A stretch of 8,662 nt of DNA from JBFJWR01 sp041623535 (lineage in GTDB: Bacteria; Pseudomonadota; Gammaproteobacteria; Pseudomonadales; JBFGWM01): contig JBFJWR010000112.1 in assembly GCA_041623535.1 (NCBI GenBank), positions 1 through 8,662 on the forward strand, read 5' to 3'. Under the pieces are notes generated by a model that was not told the origin of the DNA, made no database searches, and worked only from the letters and a program-made list of their open reading frames with translations. Shown in pieces: positions 1 through 6,264 of this stretch. The translations under genes and the position numbers were made by a program. Every line of letters begins with the position of its first letter. The first letter of the stretch is position 1.

Positions 1-443
1 ATGTGCGCATGGTCGGCGTGGAAGCGGGCGGCGACGGGCTGGATACACACCGACATGCGGCCCCGATCTCGCAGGGTGATACCGGTGTGCTGCATGGCAA
101 CCGGACTTACCTCATGTCGGATGAGGCCGGGCAGGTGATAGCCACTCACTCGGTGTCGGCAGGATTGGATTATCCCGGTGTTGGTCCCGAACATGCCTTG
201 CTGAACGACCTGGGCAGGGCCGAGTACACATCGGTGACCGATACCCAGGCGCTGGCCGCCTTCCACGACCTGACCCGAACCGAGGGCATCCTGCCGGCGC
301 TGGAATCCAGTCACGCGCTGGCCTGGTGCATGCAGGAGGCGCCGAAAATGGCTGCTGACCAGATCATTGTCGTCAACCTGTCCGGGCGGGGTGACAAGGA
401 CGTGGCGACGGTGCAGGCCTGGGATGCCGGAGAGCGCTCATGA
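1..443 (+). CDS. trpB: Tryptophan synthase beta chain, C-terminal part (5' end outside window)
   Basis: The beta subunit joins indole and L-serine to make L-tryptophan, using PLP, in the cytoplasmic alpha2-beta2 complex. About 146 C-terminal residues are present out of the roughly 400 usual for the family; the PLP lysine and the glycine-rich phosphate loop lie upstream of the window. Visible family motifs are GVLHGNRTYL, SAGLDYPGVGPEHA, LESSHALA and VVNLSGRGDKD. By alignment from memory with Salmonella TrpB, the Asp of SAGLD (168-170) matches D305, the Glu of LESSHALA (303-305) matches E350, and the Ser of LSGRGDKD (381-383) matches S377, which contacts the PLP ring nitrogen. All are intact. 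The stop codon TGA at 441-443 overlaps the trpA ATG, so the two subunits are probably translationally coupled. The reading frame begins with the codon at 3; bases 1-2 complete an earlier codon. Identification is essentially certain. Confidence 0.97.
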   Translation, partial: VRMVGVEAGGDGLDTHRHAAPISQGDTGVLHGNRTYLMSDEAGQVIATHSVSAGLDYPGVGPEHALLNDLGRAEYTSVTDTQALAAFHDLTRTEGILPALESSHALAWCMQEAPKMAADQIIVVNLSGRGDKDVATVQAWDAGERS

Positions 444-1258
444 GCCGTTTGCAGCAGGTTTTCCGGCAACTGGCAGCGACCGGTCGTAAGGCGCTGATTC
501 CGTACGTGACTGCGGGTGATCCGGACCTGGAGGCCACCCTGGATGTGTTACACGCGCTGGTCGATGCCGGTGCCGACGTCATTGAACTGGGCGTGCCGTT
601 TTCCGATCCCATGGCCGATGGCCCGGTGATCCAACTGGCCTGTGAGCGCGCCCTGGAAAAAGGCGTGCGGCTGGCTGATGTGCTCGACCTGGTGGCACGT
701 TTCCGGACCCGTAACGCGGATACCCCGGTGGTGCTGATGGGGTATCTGAATCCCCTGGAACGCATGGGATATGCCGAATTTGCCAGGCGCGCCGCCGCAG
801 CGCAGGTCGATGGCATGCTGGTGGTGGATATGCCCCCGGAAGAATCTGCCGAGCTGAAAGCGGAACTGGTCCAGCGTGAGCTGGACCTGGTGTTCCTGCT
901 GGCGCCGACAACCACGCGCGAGCGGGCCGCACGTATTGTGCAGCATGCTTCGGGTTACCTGTATTACGTATCCCTGCGCGGCGTCACCGGTTCTGCCAAC
1001 CTGCAAATGGACGAAGTCAGCGAGCGCATCGCCATGTTGCGCGAACTGACGGATCTGCCACTAGGCGTGGGTTTCGGCATCACGGATGCGGATTCTGCCT
1101 GTGCGGTGGCCCAGGTGGCCGACGGGGTGGTGATCGGCTCGGCAATTGTGCAAAGAATCGCCGATTGCGCGGCCTCGGGGGAATCCCCGGCGGAGGTTGT
1201 CGGCAGCTTTCTGCGTGGTATCCGGGATGCACTGGACAATCAGGCTGGCGGTAGCTGA
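440..1258 (+). CDS. trpA: Tryptophan synthase alpha chain
   Basis: The alpha subunit cleaves indole-3-glycerol phosphate to indole and glyceraldehyde-3-phosphate and passes indole through the tunnel to TrpB. The 272-residue product is the usual length for a TIM-barrel TrpA. It numbers like the E. coli enzyme: catalytic Glu49 in VIELGVPFSDP, catalytic Asp60 in ADGPVIQ, Asp124 in VDGMLVVDMPPEE, and Thr183 in the mobile loop GVTGSANLQ. Near the C-terminus the phosphate-binding strands VGFGITDA and VVIGSAIV are present. The ATG at 440 overlaps the trpB stop in the form ATGA and is preceded by GGAGAG at 429-434 with a 5-base spacer, which supports this start. All catalytic residues are present and nothing looks broken. 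The gene ends 57 bases before accD with no terminator-like hairpin and U-run between, so read-through into accD is likely. Confidence 0.98.
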   Translation: MSRLQQVFRQLAATGRKALIPYVTAGDPDLEATLDVLHALVDAGADVIELGVPFSDPMADGPVIQLACERALEKGVRLADVLDLVARFRTRNADTPVVLMGYLNPLERMGYAEFARRAAAAQVDGMLVVDMPPEESAELKAELVQRELDLVFLLAPTTTRERAARIVQHASGYLYYVSLRGVTGSANLQMDEVSERIAMLRELTDLPLGVGFGITDADSACAVAQVADGVVIGSAIVQRIADCAASGESPAEVVGSFLRGIRDALDNQAGGS

Positions 1259-1303
1259 CCGGCCTGCGCTATTCTGAGGCTTGCCTTTCCGCATGGTCAT
1301 ATC

Positions 1304-1309
1304 GAGGGA
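1304..1309 (+). promoter_or_regulatory. Shine-Dalgarno of accD
   Basis: GAGGGA lies 6 bases upstream of the GTG at 1316. This decides the accD start: the next in-frame ATG is at codon 8 and would remove the conserved N-terminal Trp-x-Glu-Arg segment. Confidence 0.7.
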
Positions 1310-1315
1310 ACGAGT

Positions 1316-2185
1316 GTGACGACCTGGGTGGAGCGTATGCTCCCCAAACCTTCGCGACCCGAGCAGCAACGTAAGAACACGGTGCCGGAAGGCCTGTGGC
1401 GCAAGTGTGCCAAGTGCGAAGCAGTGCTGTATCGCCCCGATCTCGAACGCAATCTCGAGGTCTGCCCCAAGTGCGGCCACCACATGCGTATTGGTGCGCG
1501 TCAACGCCTGCGCCTGTTTCTGGATGCCGGCGAGCAGGAAGAAATCGGCGCCATGCTGGAACCGGACGACTTTCTCAAATTCCGTGACACCAAGCGCTAC
1601 CGCGACCGCATCACCGGCGCGCAGCGTGATACCGGCGAAAAAGACGCCCTGGTGGTGATGCAGGGTCATTTGCGCGGCGTGCCCATCGTTGCCGCCGCCT
1701 TTGAATTTTCTTTCATGGGCGGCTCCATGGGCTCGGTGGTCGGAGAACGCTTCGCGCGTGGCGCCCAGCTGGCCCTGCGCGAGCACATCCCCATGGTCTG
1801 TTTTTCTGCCAGCGGCGGCGCCCGCATGCAGGAAGCGCTGGTGTCGCTGATGCAGATGGCCAAGACCAGCGCTGCGATTGGCAAACTGAATGCGGCACGG
1901 CTGCCTTATATCTCGGTACTCACCGACCCCGTCTACGGCGGCGTGTCCGCCAGCCTGGCCATGCTGGGCGACATCAATATTGCTGAACCGCGCGCCCTCA
2001 TCGGGTTTGCCGGACCCCGCGTCATCGAGCAGACGGTGCGCGAGAAACTGCCGGAAGGATTCCAGCGCAGTGAGTTCCTGCTGGAACACGGATTCATCGA
2101 CATGATCGTGGACCGTGCCGACATGCGGGAAAAAATCGCCGGGCTGTTGCGCAAGATGCATCGGCCGGCCACCGTAGGCGATTGA
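1316..2185 (+). CDS. accD: Acetyl-CoA carboxylase carboxyltransferase subunit beta
   Basis: AccD pairs with AccA as the carboxyltransferase half of acetyl-CoA carboxylase, moving CO2 from carboxybiotin-BCCP to acetyl-CoA to give malonyl-CoA for fatty acid synthesis in the cytoplasm. The product is 289 residues. An N-terminal zinc ribbon has Cys31-x2-Cys34 and Cys50-x2-Cys53, followed by GHHMRIGARQRL. The crotonase-like carboxyltransferase domain has FMGGSMGSVVGE (about 133-144) and FSASGGARMQE (163-173). The GTG start fits the E. coli N-terminus (Met-Ser-Trp-Ile-Glu-Arg there, Met-Thr-Thr-Trp-Val-Glu-Arg here) and has a good ribosome site. In E. coli the zinc ribbon also binds acc mRNA and lowers its translation; whether that happens here cannot be seen. 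The stop TGA (2183-2185) overlaps or abuts the folC start, so the two genes are coupled. Confidence 0.98.
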   Translation: MTTWVERMLPKPSRPEQQRKNTVPEGLWRKCAKCEAVLYRPDLERNLEVCPKCGHHMRIGARQRLRLFLDAGEQEEIGAMLEPDDFLKFRDTKRYRDRITGAQRDTGEKDALVVMQGHLRGVPIVAAAFEFSFMGGSMGSVVGERFARGAQLALREHIPMVCFSASGGARMQEALVSLMQMAKTSAAIGKLNAARLPYISVLTDPVYGGVSASLAMLGDINIAEPRALIGFAGPRVIEQTVREKLPEGFQRSEFLLEHGFIDMIVDRADMREKIAGLLRKMHRPATVGD

Positions 2186-2199
2186 CCACCGCAAGCGAC

Positions 2200-3501
2200 A
2201 TGCCGCGTAGCCTGGCGGACTGGCTCGAATTCATCGAACAGCTCAATCCCCGTGAAATCGATCTCGGCCTGGATCGCGTGCGTGCGGTTGCCACGGCGCT
2301 GGGCCTGGGCGCGGATCATCGTCATGCTCCGCTGGTGATCACCGTCGCCGGTACCAATGGGAAGGGCAGTTGTGTGCACCTGTTGCAGGCGCAGTGCCTG
2401 GCAGCGGGTCGCTCCGTGCTCACCTACACCTCGCCGCACCTGGTGCGTTACAACGAGCGGGTCCGCATGAACGGCACCTGTGTGAGTGATGCGCAGCTTT
2501 GCGAGGCGTTTCAGGCCGTGGAGCAGGGCCGCGGCGACATTCCCCTGACCTATTTCGAATTCGGCACCCTGGCCGCATTGTGGATTTGTGCCCGCCTCGC
2601 GCCTGATGTGCTGCTGCTCGAAGTGGGCATGGGCGGGCGGCTGGATGCCGTGAACTGCGTGGATGCGGACCTCGCGATTCTGACCTCGGTGGCGCTGGAC
2701 CATTGCGACTGGCTGGGCAACGATCGCGAGCAGATTGGCGCAGAGAAGGCCGGCGTGTTCCGGGCGCAATCGGTGGCGGTTTGCGCGGACCCCGAACCAC
2801 CGGAATCCGTACTGCGCCGTGCAAACGATATCGGAGCCCGCCTGCTGTGTGTCGACCGTGATTTTTCGCTGTCCCGCGAGCCCGGGGAGCACACTGGAGC
2901 CCGGACGTTTCACGGCCAGGATGATTCCGGTGCATCGCGTGAATTTCCGGTTCCGTGCTCTGAAGACTATCCCGCAGAGCTCATCGCCGCCCTTGTGCAG
3001 GCCTGCCTGTCCGCCGGGTTGCCCTTCAATCCGGTGGCGCTTGATACCCGCCTGCCGGGGCGCTGGCAACGCTTCTCCTGCGCAGATCGGGAACTGATCC
3101 TGGACGTGGCCCACAATGTGCAGGCCACCACCCGGCTCGCCCGGCGGGTCCGCGAACTGCCCGCGTTGCCGGCCGGAGCGCATACCTTGGCGGTAATCGG
3201 TCTGCTGGGGGCGCGGGATGTCCTGGAGGTGGCCGGCCCGCTGGCAGATTGCGTCGATTACTGGCTCACTGTGTCCACGGAGGGCATTCGTGGCTGTAGT
3301 GCGGAATCGCTGTCAGGTAAACTGTGTGCCGCGGGATGGTCAGCCCGGGCATTGCCGGCCGGCGCCCCGTTGCTGGCTGGATTGCTGGAGCATTCCCGGC
3401 CTGGTGATCGCCTACTGGTTTTCGGGTCGTTCCAGTTGCCGGGCGCACTGTTGGATCCGAACTTGACGCAACTGAGGGATATCCAGCCATGGATCGGTTA
3501 A
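2200..3501 (+). CDS. folC: Bifunctional dihydrofolate synthase / folylpolyglutamate synthase
   Basis: FolC adds glutamate to dihydropteroate and then to tetrahydrofolates, using ATP, in the cytoplasm. Numbering from the ATG at 2200 (433 residues), the Mur-ligase-like fold shows REIDLGLDRV (18-27, pteroate-site helix), the P-loop GTNGKGS (51-57), SPHLVRYNERV (78-88), LTYFEFGT (116-123, with the Mg-binding Glu120), LEVGMGGRLDAVN (140-152), LDHCDWLG (166-173), EKAG with Lys183, the lysine that is carbamylated in E. coli FolC, and LDVAHN (301-306). The start is uncertain. A TTG at 2182 overlaps the accD stop as TTGA, but neither start has a good Shine-Dalgarno. ATG 2200 is preferred because M-x3-L-x2-WL matches the N-terminus I expect for Pseudomonas-type FolC; the TTG would add six residues. 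The residue after AHN is Val rather than the usual Pro. The 3' end overlaps the next gene by 13 bases. Confidence 0.96.
   Translation: MPRSLADWLEFIEQLNPREIDLGLDRVRAVATALGLGADHRHAPLVITVAGTNGKGSCVHLLQAQCLAAGRSVLTYTSPHLVRYNERVRMNGTCVSDAQLCEAFQAVEQGRGDIPLTYFEFGTLAALWICARLAPDVLLLEVGMGGRLDAVNCVDADLAILTSVALDHCDWLGNDREQIGAEKAGVFRAQSVAVCADPEPPESVLRRANDIGARLLCVDRDFSLSREPGEHTGARTFHGQDDSGASREFPVPCSEDYPAELIAALVQACLSAGLPFNPVALDTRLPGRWQRFSCADRELILDVAHNVQATTRLARRVRELPALPAGAHTLAVIGLLGARDVLEVAGPLADCVDYWLTVSTEGIRGCSAESLSGKLCAAGWSARALPAGAPLLAGLLEHSRPGDRLLVFGSFQLPGALLDPNLTQLRDIQPWIG
3474..3479 (+). promoter_or_regulatory. Shine-Dalgarno of the SPOR gene, inside folC
   Basis: GAGGGA lies 9 bases before the ATG at 3489. 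It supports that start over the in-frame ATG at 3501, which touches the folC stop (TAATG) but has only a weak GGAT upstream. Confidence 0.6.
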
Positions 3502-4040
3502 TGCTGAAGCAACGGGTCGTCGGGGCCCTGGTGCTGCTATCGCTGGCCGTGATATTCCTGCCCCTGCTGTTCGACCAGGAACCGGCCGCGTTCGAGGAAC
3601 AGAAAGAGTGGCTGCCGCCGCCTCCGGAGGTGGAGGAGTTCGGCAGCTACGAGCCGAAGCAGGTCGAGTATCCGGATCCCGCCGCGCAGGATCTCTGGAC
3701 CGCGCAGGATACGCCGGAAGAAAACCCCGAGGTGATGCCGCCAGCGCCCGTGGCCGACGAGGACCTGCCGGACCGTCCGGTGCTGGATGCCGAGTCCATC
3801 CCGCAGGCATGGTCGGTGCAACTGGCGACTTTTGCCCAGCGCAGCAATGCGGACAAGCTGTCCGAACGCCTGCAGCAAGCCGGCTACCAGGCCTATGTGC
3901 GGGATATCAATACGCAGAAAGGCCCCATGGTTCGGGTCTTTGTCGGCCCGGAACTGGTCGCCACGGAAGCGCGCAATTTACGCGATAAACTGAAGGGCGA
4001 GTTCAAGCTGACCGGCATCGTGGTGCAGTTCAAACCGTGA
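3489..4040 (+). CDS. dedD: DedD-like SPOR-domain inner-membrane protein
   Basis: This single-pass membrane protein ends in a peptidoglycan-binding SPOR domain. In E. coli the gene at the same place, between folC and cvpA, is dedD, whose SPOR domain binds denuded glycan at the division septum and assists constriction. The 183-residue product has a short basic N-terminus (Lys7, Arg9), one hydrophobic segment at about 11-28 (VGALVLLSLAVIFLPLLF), an acidic, proline-rich periplasmic linker (about 29-105, with PPPP at 43-46), and a SPOR domain at about 107-182 beginning AWSVQLATFAQRSNADKL and including GYQAYVRD and VRVFVGPE. The segment is probably a signal anchor, since no cleavage site stands out. 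The ATG at 3489 overlaps folC by 13 bases and has a ribosome site. The linker diverges from E. coli DedD, so the symbol rests on synteny and architecture; generic SPOR-protein naming would also be fair. Confidence 0.9.
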   Translation: MDRLMLKQRVVGALVLLSLAVIFLPLLFDQEPAAFEEQKEWLPPPPEVEEFGSYEPKQVEYPDPAAQDLWTAQDTPEENPEVMPPAPVADEDLPDRPVLDAESIPQAWSVQLATFAQRSNADKLSERLQQAGYQAYVRDINTQKGPMVRVFVGPELVATEARNLRDKLKGEFKLTGIVVQFKP

Positions 4041-4076
4041 TGGTACCGGGCCTGATGCAGTACACGGGGAATTTAC

Positions 4077-4631
4077 ATGGCTGAACTGGGTTTCACCTGG
4101 GCGGACTGGGCGATTGTTGGCGTGGTGCTGGTTTCCATGCTTATCAGCCTGGTGCGCGGTTTCGTGAAGGAAGCACTCTCCCTGGTGACCTGGATCGCGG
4201 CATTTATCGTGGCGCGGCTGTTTTCGCCGTGGCTGGCCGGCCACCTGGCACCCTACATTGATACCCCGTCCATACAGTTGCTGGCCGCCTTCGCACTGCT
4301 TTTCTTCGGTATGCTGCTGATTGGTTCTATCATGAACTGGGTGATCAGCCTGTTGGTGAAAGCCACCGGGCTGAGCGGCATGGATCGCCTGCTCGGCATG
4401 GGGTTCGGTTTTGCACGGGGATTACTGATCCTGGTGGTGGCGCTGGCGCTGTTGCGCATGACGCCGGCTGTGCAGGACCCGTGGTATCAGCAGTCATCGC
4501 TGATTCCGCACCTGTCACTGGTCGAGACATGGTCCCGACGAACGTTTGGTGAGTTGTACGATGATCTGCGCACAGCCTACCCGCAAATATTCACCACGCC
4601 CGCGGTAGGGCTGACAGAAGGAGGCCCCTGA
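4077..4631 (+). CDS. cvpA: CvpA family inner-membrane protein
   Basis: CvpA was named for its requirement in colicin V production in E. coli. The family is widespread and linked to envelope homeostasis and bile-salt tolerance, but its molecular activity is unknown. The product is 184 residues with four predicted membrane spans at roughly 10-28, 33-50, 64-92 and 107-125. The family signatures are clear: SLVRGFVKEALSL after the first span and GLSGMDRLLGMGFGFARG before the fourth. A soluble tail of about 55 residues follows. The ATG at 4077 has GGGGA at 4066-4070 with a 6-base spacer. The 36-base gap after the SPOR gene shows no promoter or terminator. It sits directly upstream of purF, as in E. 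coli, where cvpA and purF are cotranscribed; the purF ribosome site lies inside its last codons. Confidence 0.96.
   Translation: MAELGFTWADWAIVGVVLVSMLISLVRGFVKEALSLVTWIAAFIVARLFSPWLAGHLAPYIDTPSIQLLAAFALLFFGMLLIGSIMNWVISLLVKATGLSGMDRLLGMGFGFARGLLILVVALALLRMTPAVQDPWYQQSSLIPHLSLVETWSRRTFGELYDDLRTAYPQIFTTPAVGLTEGGP
4618..4624 (+). promoter_or_regulatory. Consensus Shine-Dalgarno of purF, inside cvpA
   Basis: AAGGAGG is a full match to the 16S rRNA tail complement, 10 bases before the purF ATG at 4635, and lies within the final codons of cvpA. It is the strongest ribosome site in the window and suggests purF is translated more efficiently than its neighbours. Confidence 0.75.
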
Positions 4632-4634
4632 ACC

Positions 4635-6152
4635 ATGTGCGGTATCACCGGCATAGTGGCGCGAGGACCGGTTGGCCAGTCCCTGTACGACTCATTAACA
4701 GTGCTCCAGCACCGTGGGCAGGATGCCGCTGGCATCGTCACCGGCGAAGGCTCCAAGCTGCACCTGCGCAAGAGCAACGGCCTGGTCAGCGACGTGTTCC
4801 GGACCCGCCACATGATGCGCCTGACGGGCAACATGGGCATAGGCCATGTGCGTTACCCGACCGCGGGCAGTCAGAGTTCGGCCGAGGCGCAGCCTTTTTA
4901 CGTGAATTCCCCGTACGGCATCACGCTGGCGCATAACGGGAACCTGATCAATTCAACCGAATTGAACGTGGCACTCTTTGAGTCCGATCTGCGCCACATC
5001 AACACGCAGTCCGACTCGGAAGTGCTGCTCAACGTGTTTGCCCACGAATTGCAGAAGCTCGGCAAGCTGCGTCCGACGCCGGCAGAGATTTTCGAGGCCG
5101 TGCGCGGTGTGCACCGGCGTTGCAGTGGCGCCTACGCAGTGGTCGCCATGATTACCGGTTATGGCATTGTCGCCTTCCGCGACCCCTACGGCATCCGGCC
5201 GTTGGTGTATGGCGAGCGCGACACCGATGCCGGCAAGGAATACATGGTGGCGTCCGAGTCCGTGGCGCTGGATGTGCTGGGTTTTCGCCTGGTGCGCGAT
5301 GTGGCTCCCGGTGAGGCGGTGTATATCGAGCAGGACGGTTCCATGCATACCTGCCAGTGCGCCCGAGCGCCCCAGGTGTCACCGTGCCTGTTTGAATACG
5401 TCTACCTGGCCCGGCCGGACAGCATCATTGACGGTATTTCGGTCTACAAGGCCCGTCTGCGGATGGGTGAGCGCCTGGCCGATACCATCAAACGCCTGCG
5501 GCCTGAGCACGATATCGACGTGGTCATTCCCATCCCCGATACCAGTCGCACGGCAGCCATGCAGCTCGCCTATGAACTGGGGGTGAAGTACCGCGAAGGG
5601 TTCATCAAGAATCGCTACATCGGTCGTACCTTCATCATGCCGGGGCAGATGCAACGGCGGAAATCAGTACGTCAGAAACTCAATGCCATCGAGCTGGAGT
5701 TTCGTGACAAGAACGTGTTGCTGGTCGACGATTCCATCGTGCGGGGCACCACTTCGCGGCAGATCATCCAGCTGGCCCGCGAGGCCGGAGCGAAAAACGT
5801 GTTCTTTGCCTCGGCGGCACCGCCGGTCCGGTATCCGAACGTGTATGGCATCGACATGCCGGCGGCCCACGAGCTGGTCGCGCACGATCGCACGGTGGAA
5901 GAGGTGCGCGACATCATCGGCGCCGACTGGCTGGTGTTCCAGGAACTGGACGATCTGATCGAGGCGGCTCGCGAGGGCAATCCCGCGATCCGGCATTTCG
6001 ACTGCTCGGTGTTCAATGGCAGGTACATTACCGGGGATGTCGATCAGCGCTACCTGAAGCAGATCGCCCGCGATCGCAGTGACGCGGAAAAAATGCGCCG
6101 CGATACGGACCCGGAAACCGAAGCGGCAATCGAGTTACACAACAACGAATAG
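4635..6152 (+). CDS. purF: Amidophosphoribosyltransferase
   Basis: PurF makes 5-phosphoribosylamine from PRPP and glutamine, the committed step of purine synthesis. The 505-residue product has the same length as E. coli PurF as I recall it. The N-terminal Ntn-type glutaminase domain starts MCGITGIV; Cys2 becomes the nucleophile after Met removal, so there is no propeptide. LQHRGQDAAGI, GHVRYPTAGSQSS and LAHNGNLIN complete the glutamine site. The C-terminal phosphoribosyltransferase domain has VVIPIPDTSR, IKNRYIGRTFIMP and the PRPP loop LLVDDSIVRGTTSRQ with Asp365-Asp366. SAAPPVRYPNVYGIDMP follows. There is no sign of the four-cysteine iron-sulfur cluster of Bacillus-type enzymes, so it belongs with the E. 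coli type. It follows cvpA by 3 bases. In E. coli PurR represses this operon, but the internal position here leaves no visible operator near purF. Confidence 0.98.
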   Translation: MCGITGIVARGPVGQSLYDSLTVLQHRGQDAAGIVTGEGSKLHLRKSNGLVSDVFRTRHMMRLTGNMGIGHVRYPTAGSQSSAEAQPFYVNSPYGITLAHNGNLINSTELNVALFESDLRHINTQSDSEVLLNVFAHELQKLGKLRPTPAEIFEAVRGVHRRCSGAYAVVAMITGYGIVAFRDPYGIRPLVYGERDTDAGKEYMVASESVALDVLGFRLVRDVAPGEAVYIEQDGSMHTCQCARAPQVSPCLFEYVYLARPDSIIDGISVYKARLRMGERLADTIKRLRPEHDIDVVIPIPDTSRTAAMQLAYELGVKYREGFIKNRYIGRTFIMPGQMQRRKSVRQKLNAIELEFRDKNVLLVDDSIVRGTTSRQIIQLAREAGAKNVFFASAAPPVRYPNVYGIDMPAAHELVAHDRTVEEVRDIIGADWLVFQELDDLIEAAREGNPAIRHFDCSVFNGRYITGDVDQRYLKQIARDRSDAEKMRRDTDPETEAAIELHNNE

Positions 6153-6192
6153 GCAGCGCGGCCTGGCGCGAGCCACCCGTGACAGAACCCGG

Positions 6193-6198
6193 CATAAT
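6193..6198 (+). promoter_or_regulatory. Candidate -10 element upstream of metZ
   Basis: CATAAT (five of six matches to TATAAT) followed by GC lies in the 112-base purF-metZ spacer, about 67 bases before the metZ start. No good -35 hexamer sits 16-18 bases upstream; the region around 6170-6175 reads GAGCCA. It may be an activator-dependent promoter or chance. It is proposed because this is the only sizeable gap in the window. Confidence 0.3.
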
Positions 6199-6207
6199 GC
6201 TTGTTTG

Positions 6208-6229
6208 CACGCCGGTCTGCGCCGGGGTG
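6208..6229 (+). other. Imperfect hairpin in the purF-metZ spacer
   Basis: CACGCCGG (6208-6215) can pair with CCGGGGTG (6222-6229) with one G-G mismatch and a 6-base loop TCTGCG. No T-run follows (GTGGTTACGGG), so it is not a standard intrinsic terminator. It could be a processing or stabilising structure in the purF 3' end or metZ leader, or chance in GC-rich DNA. Confidence 0.3.
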
Positions 6230-6264
6230 TGGTTACGGGCCGGCACTGAAGTACTGAAATCATC

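Noticed and set aside
1262..1279. GCCT/AGGC inverted repeat after trpA as a terminator
   Set aside because: Only a 4-base stem with a long loop and no T-run; not a terminator.
1259..1315. Possible accD promoter (TATTCT at 1270-1275) in the trpA-accD gap
   Set aside because: The hexamer is a weak match and there is no -35-like sequence 16-18 bases upstream (GGCGGT there). Too little to list as a feature.
1933..3183. A 416-codon minus-strand open frame opposite accD and folC
   Set aside because: It is a shadow of accD and folC with low-complexity, His- and Arg-rich translation and no recognisable motif. The same applies to the minus-strand frames at 1061-2194 and 7473-8468.
4041..4076. Regulatory element between the SPOR gene and cvpA
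   Set aside because: The 36 bases hold only the cvpA Shine-Dalgarno; no promoter, repeat or hairpin is evident.
6245..6262. Possible MetR or MetJ operator before metZ
   Set aside because: Only TGAA half-sites are present, without the TTCA partner at the right spacing, and nothing resembles AGACGTCT repeats.
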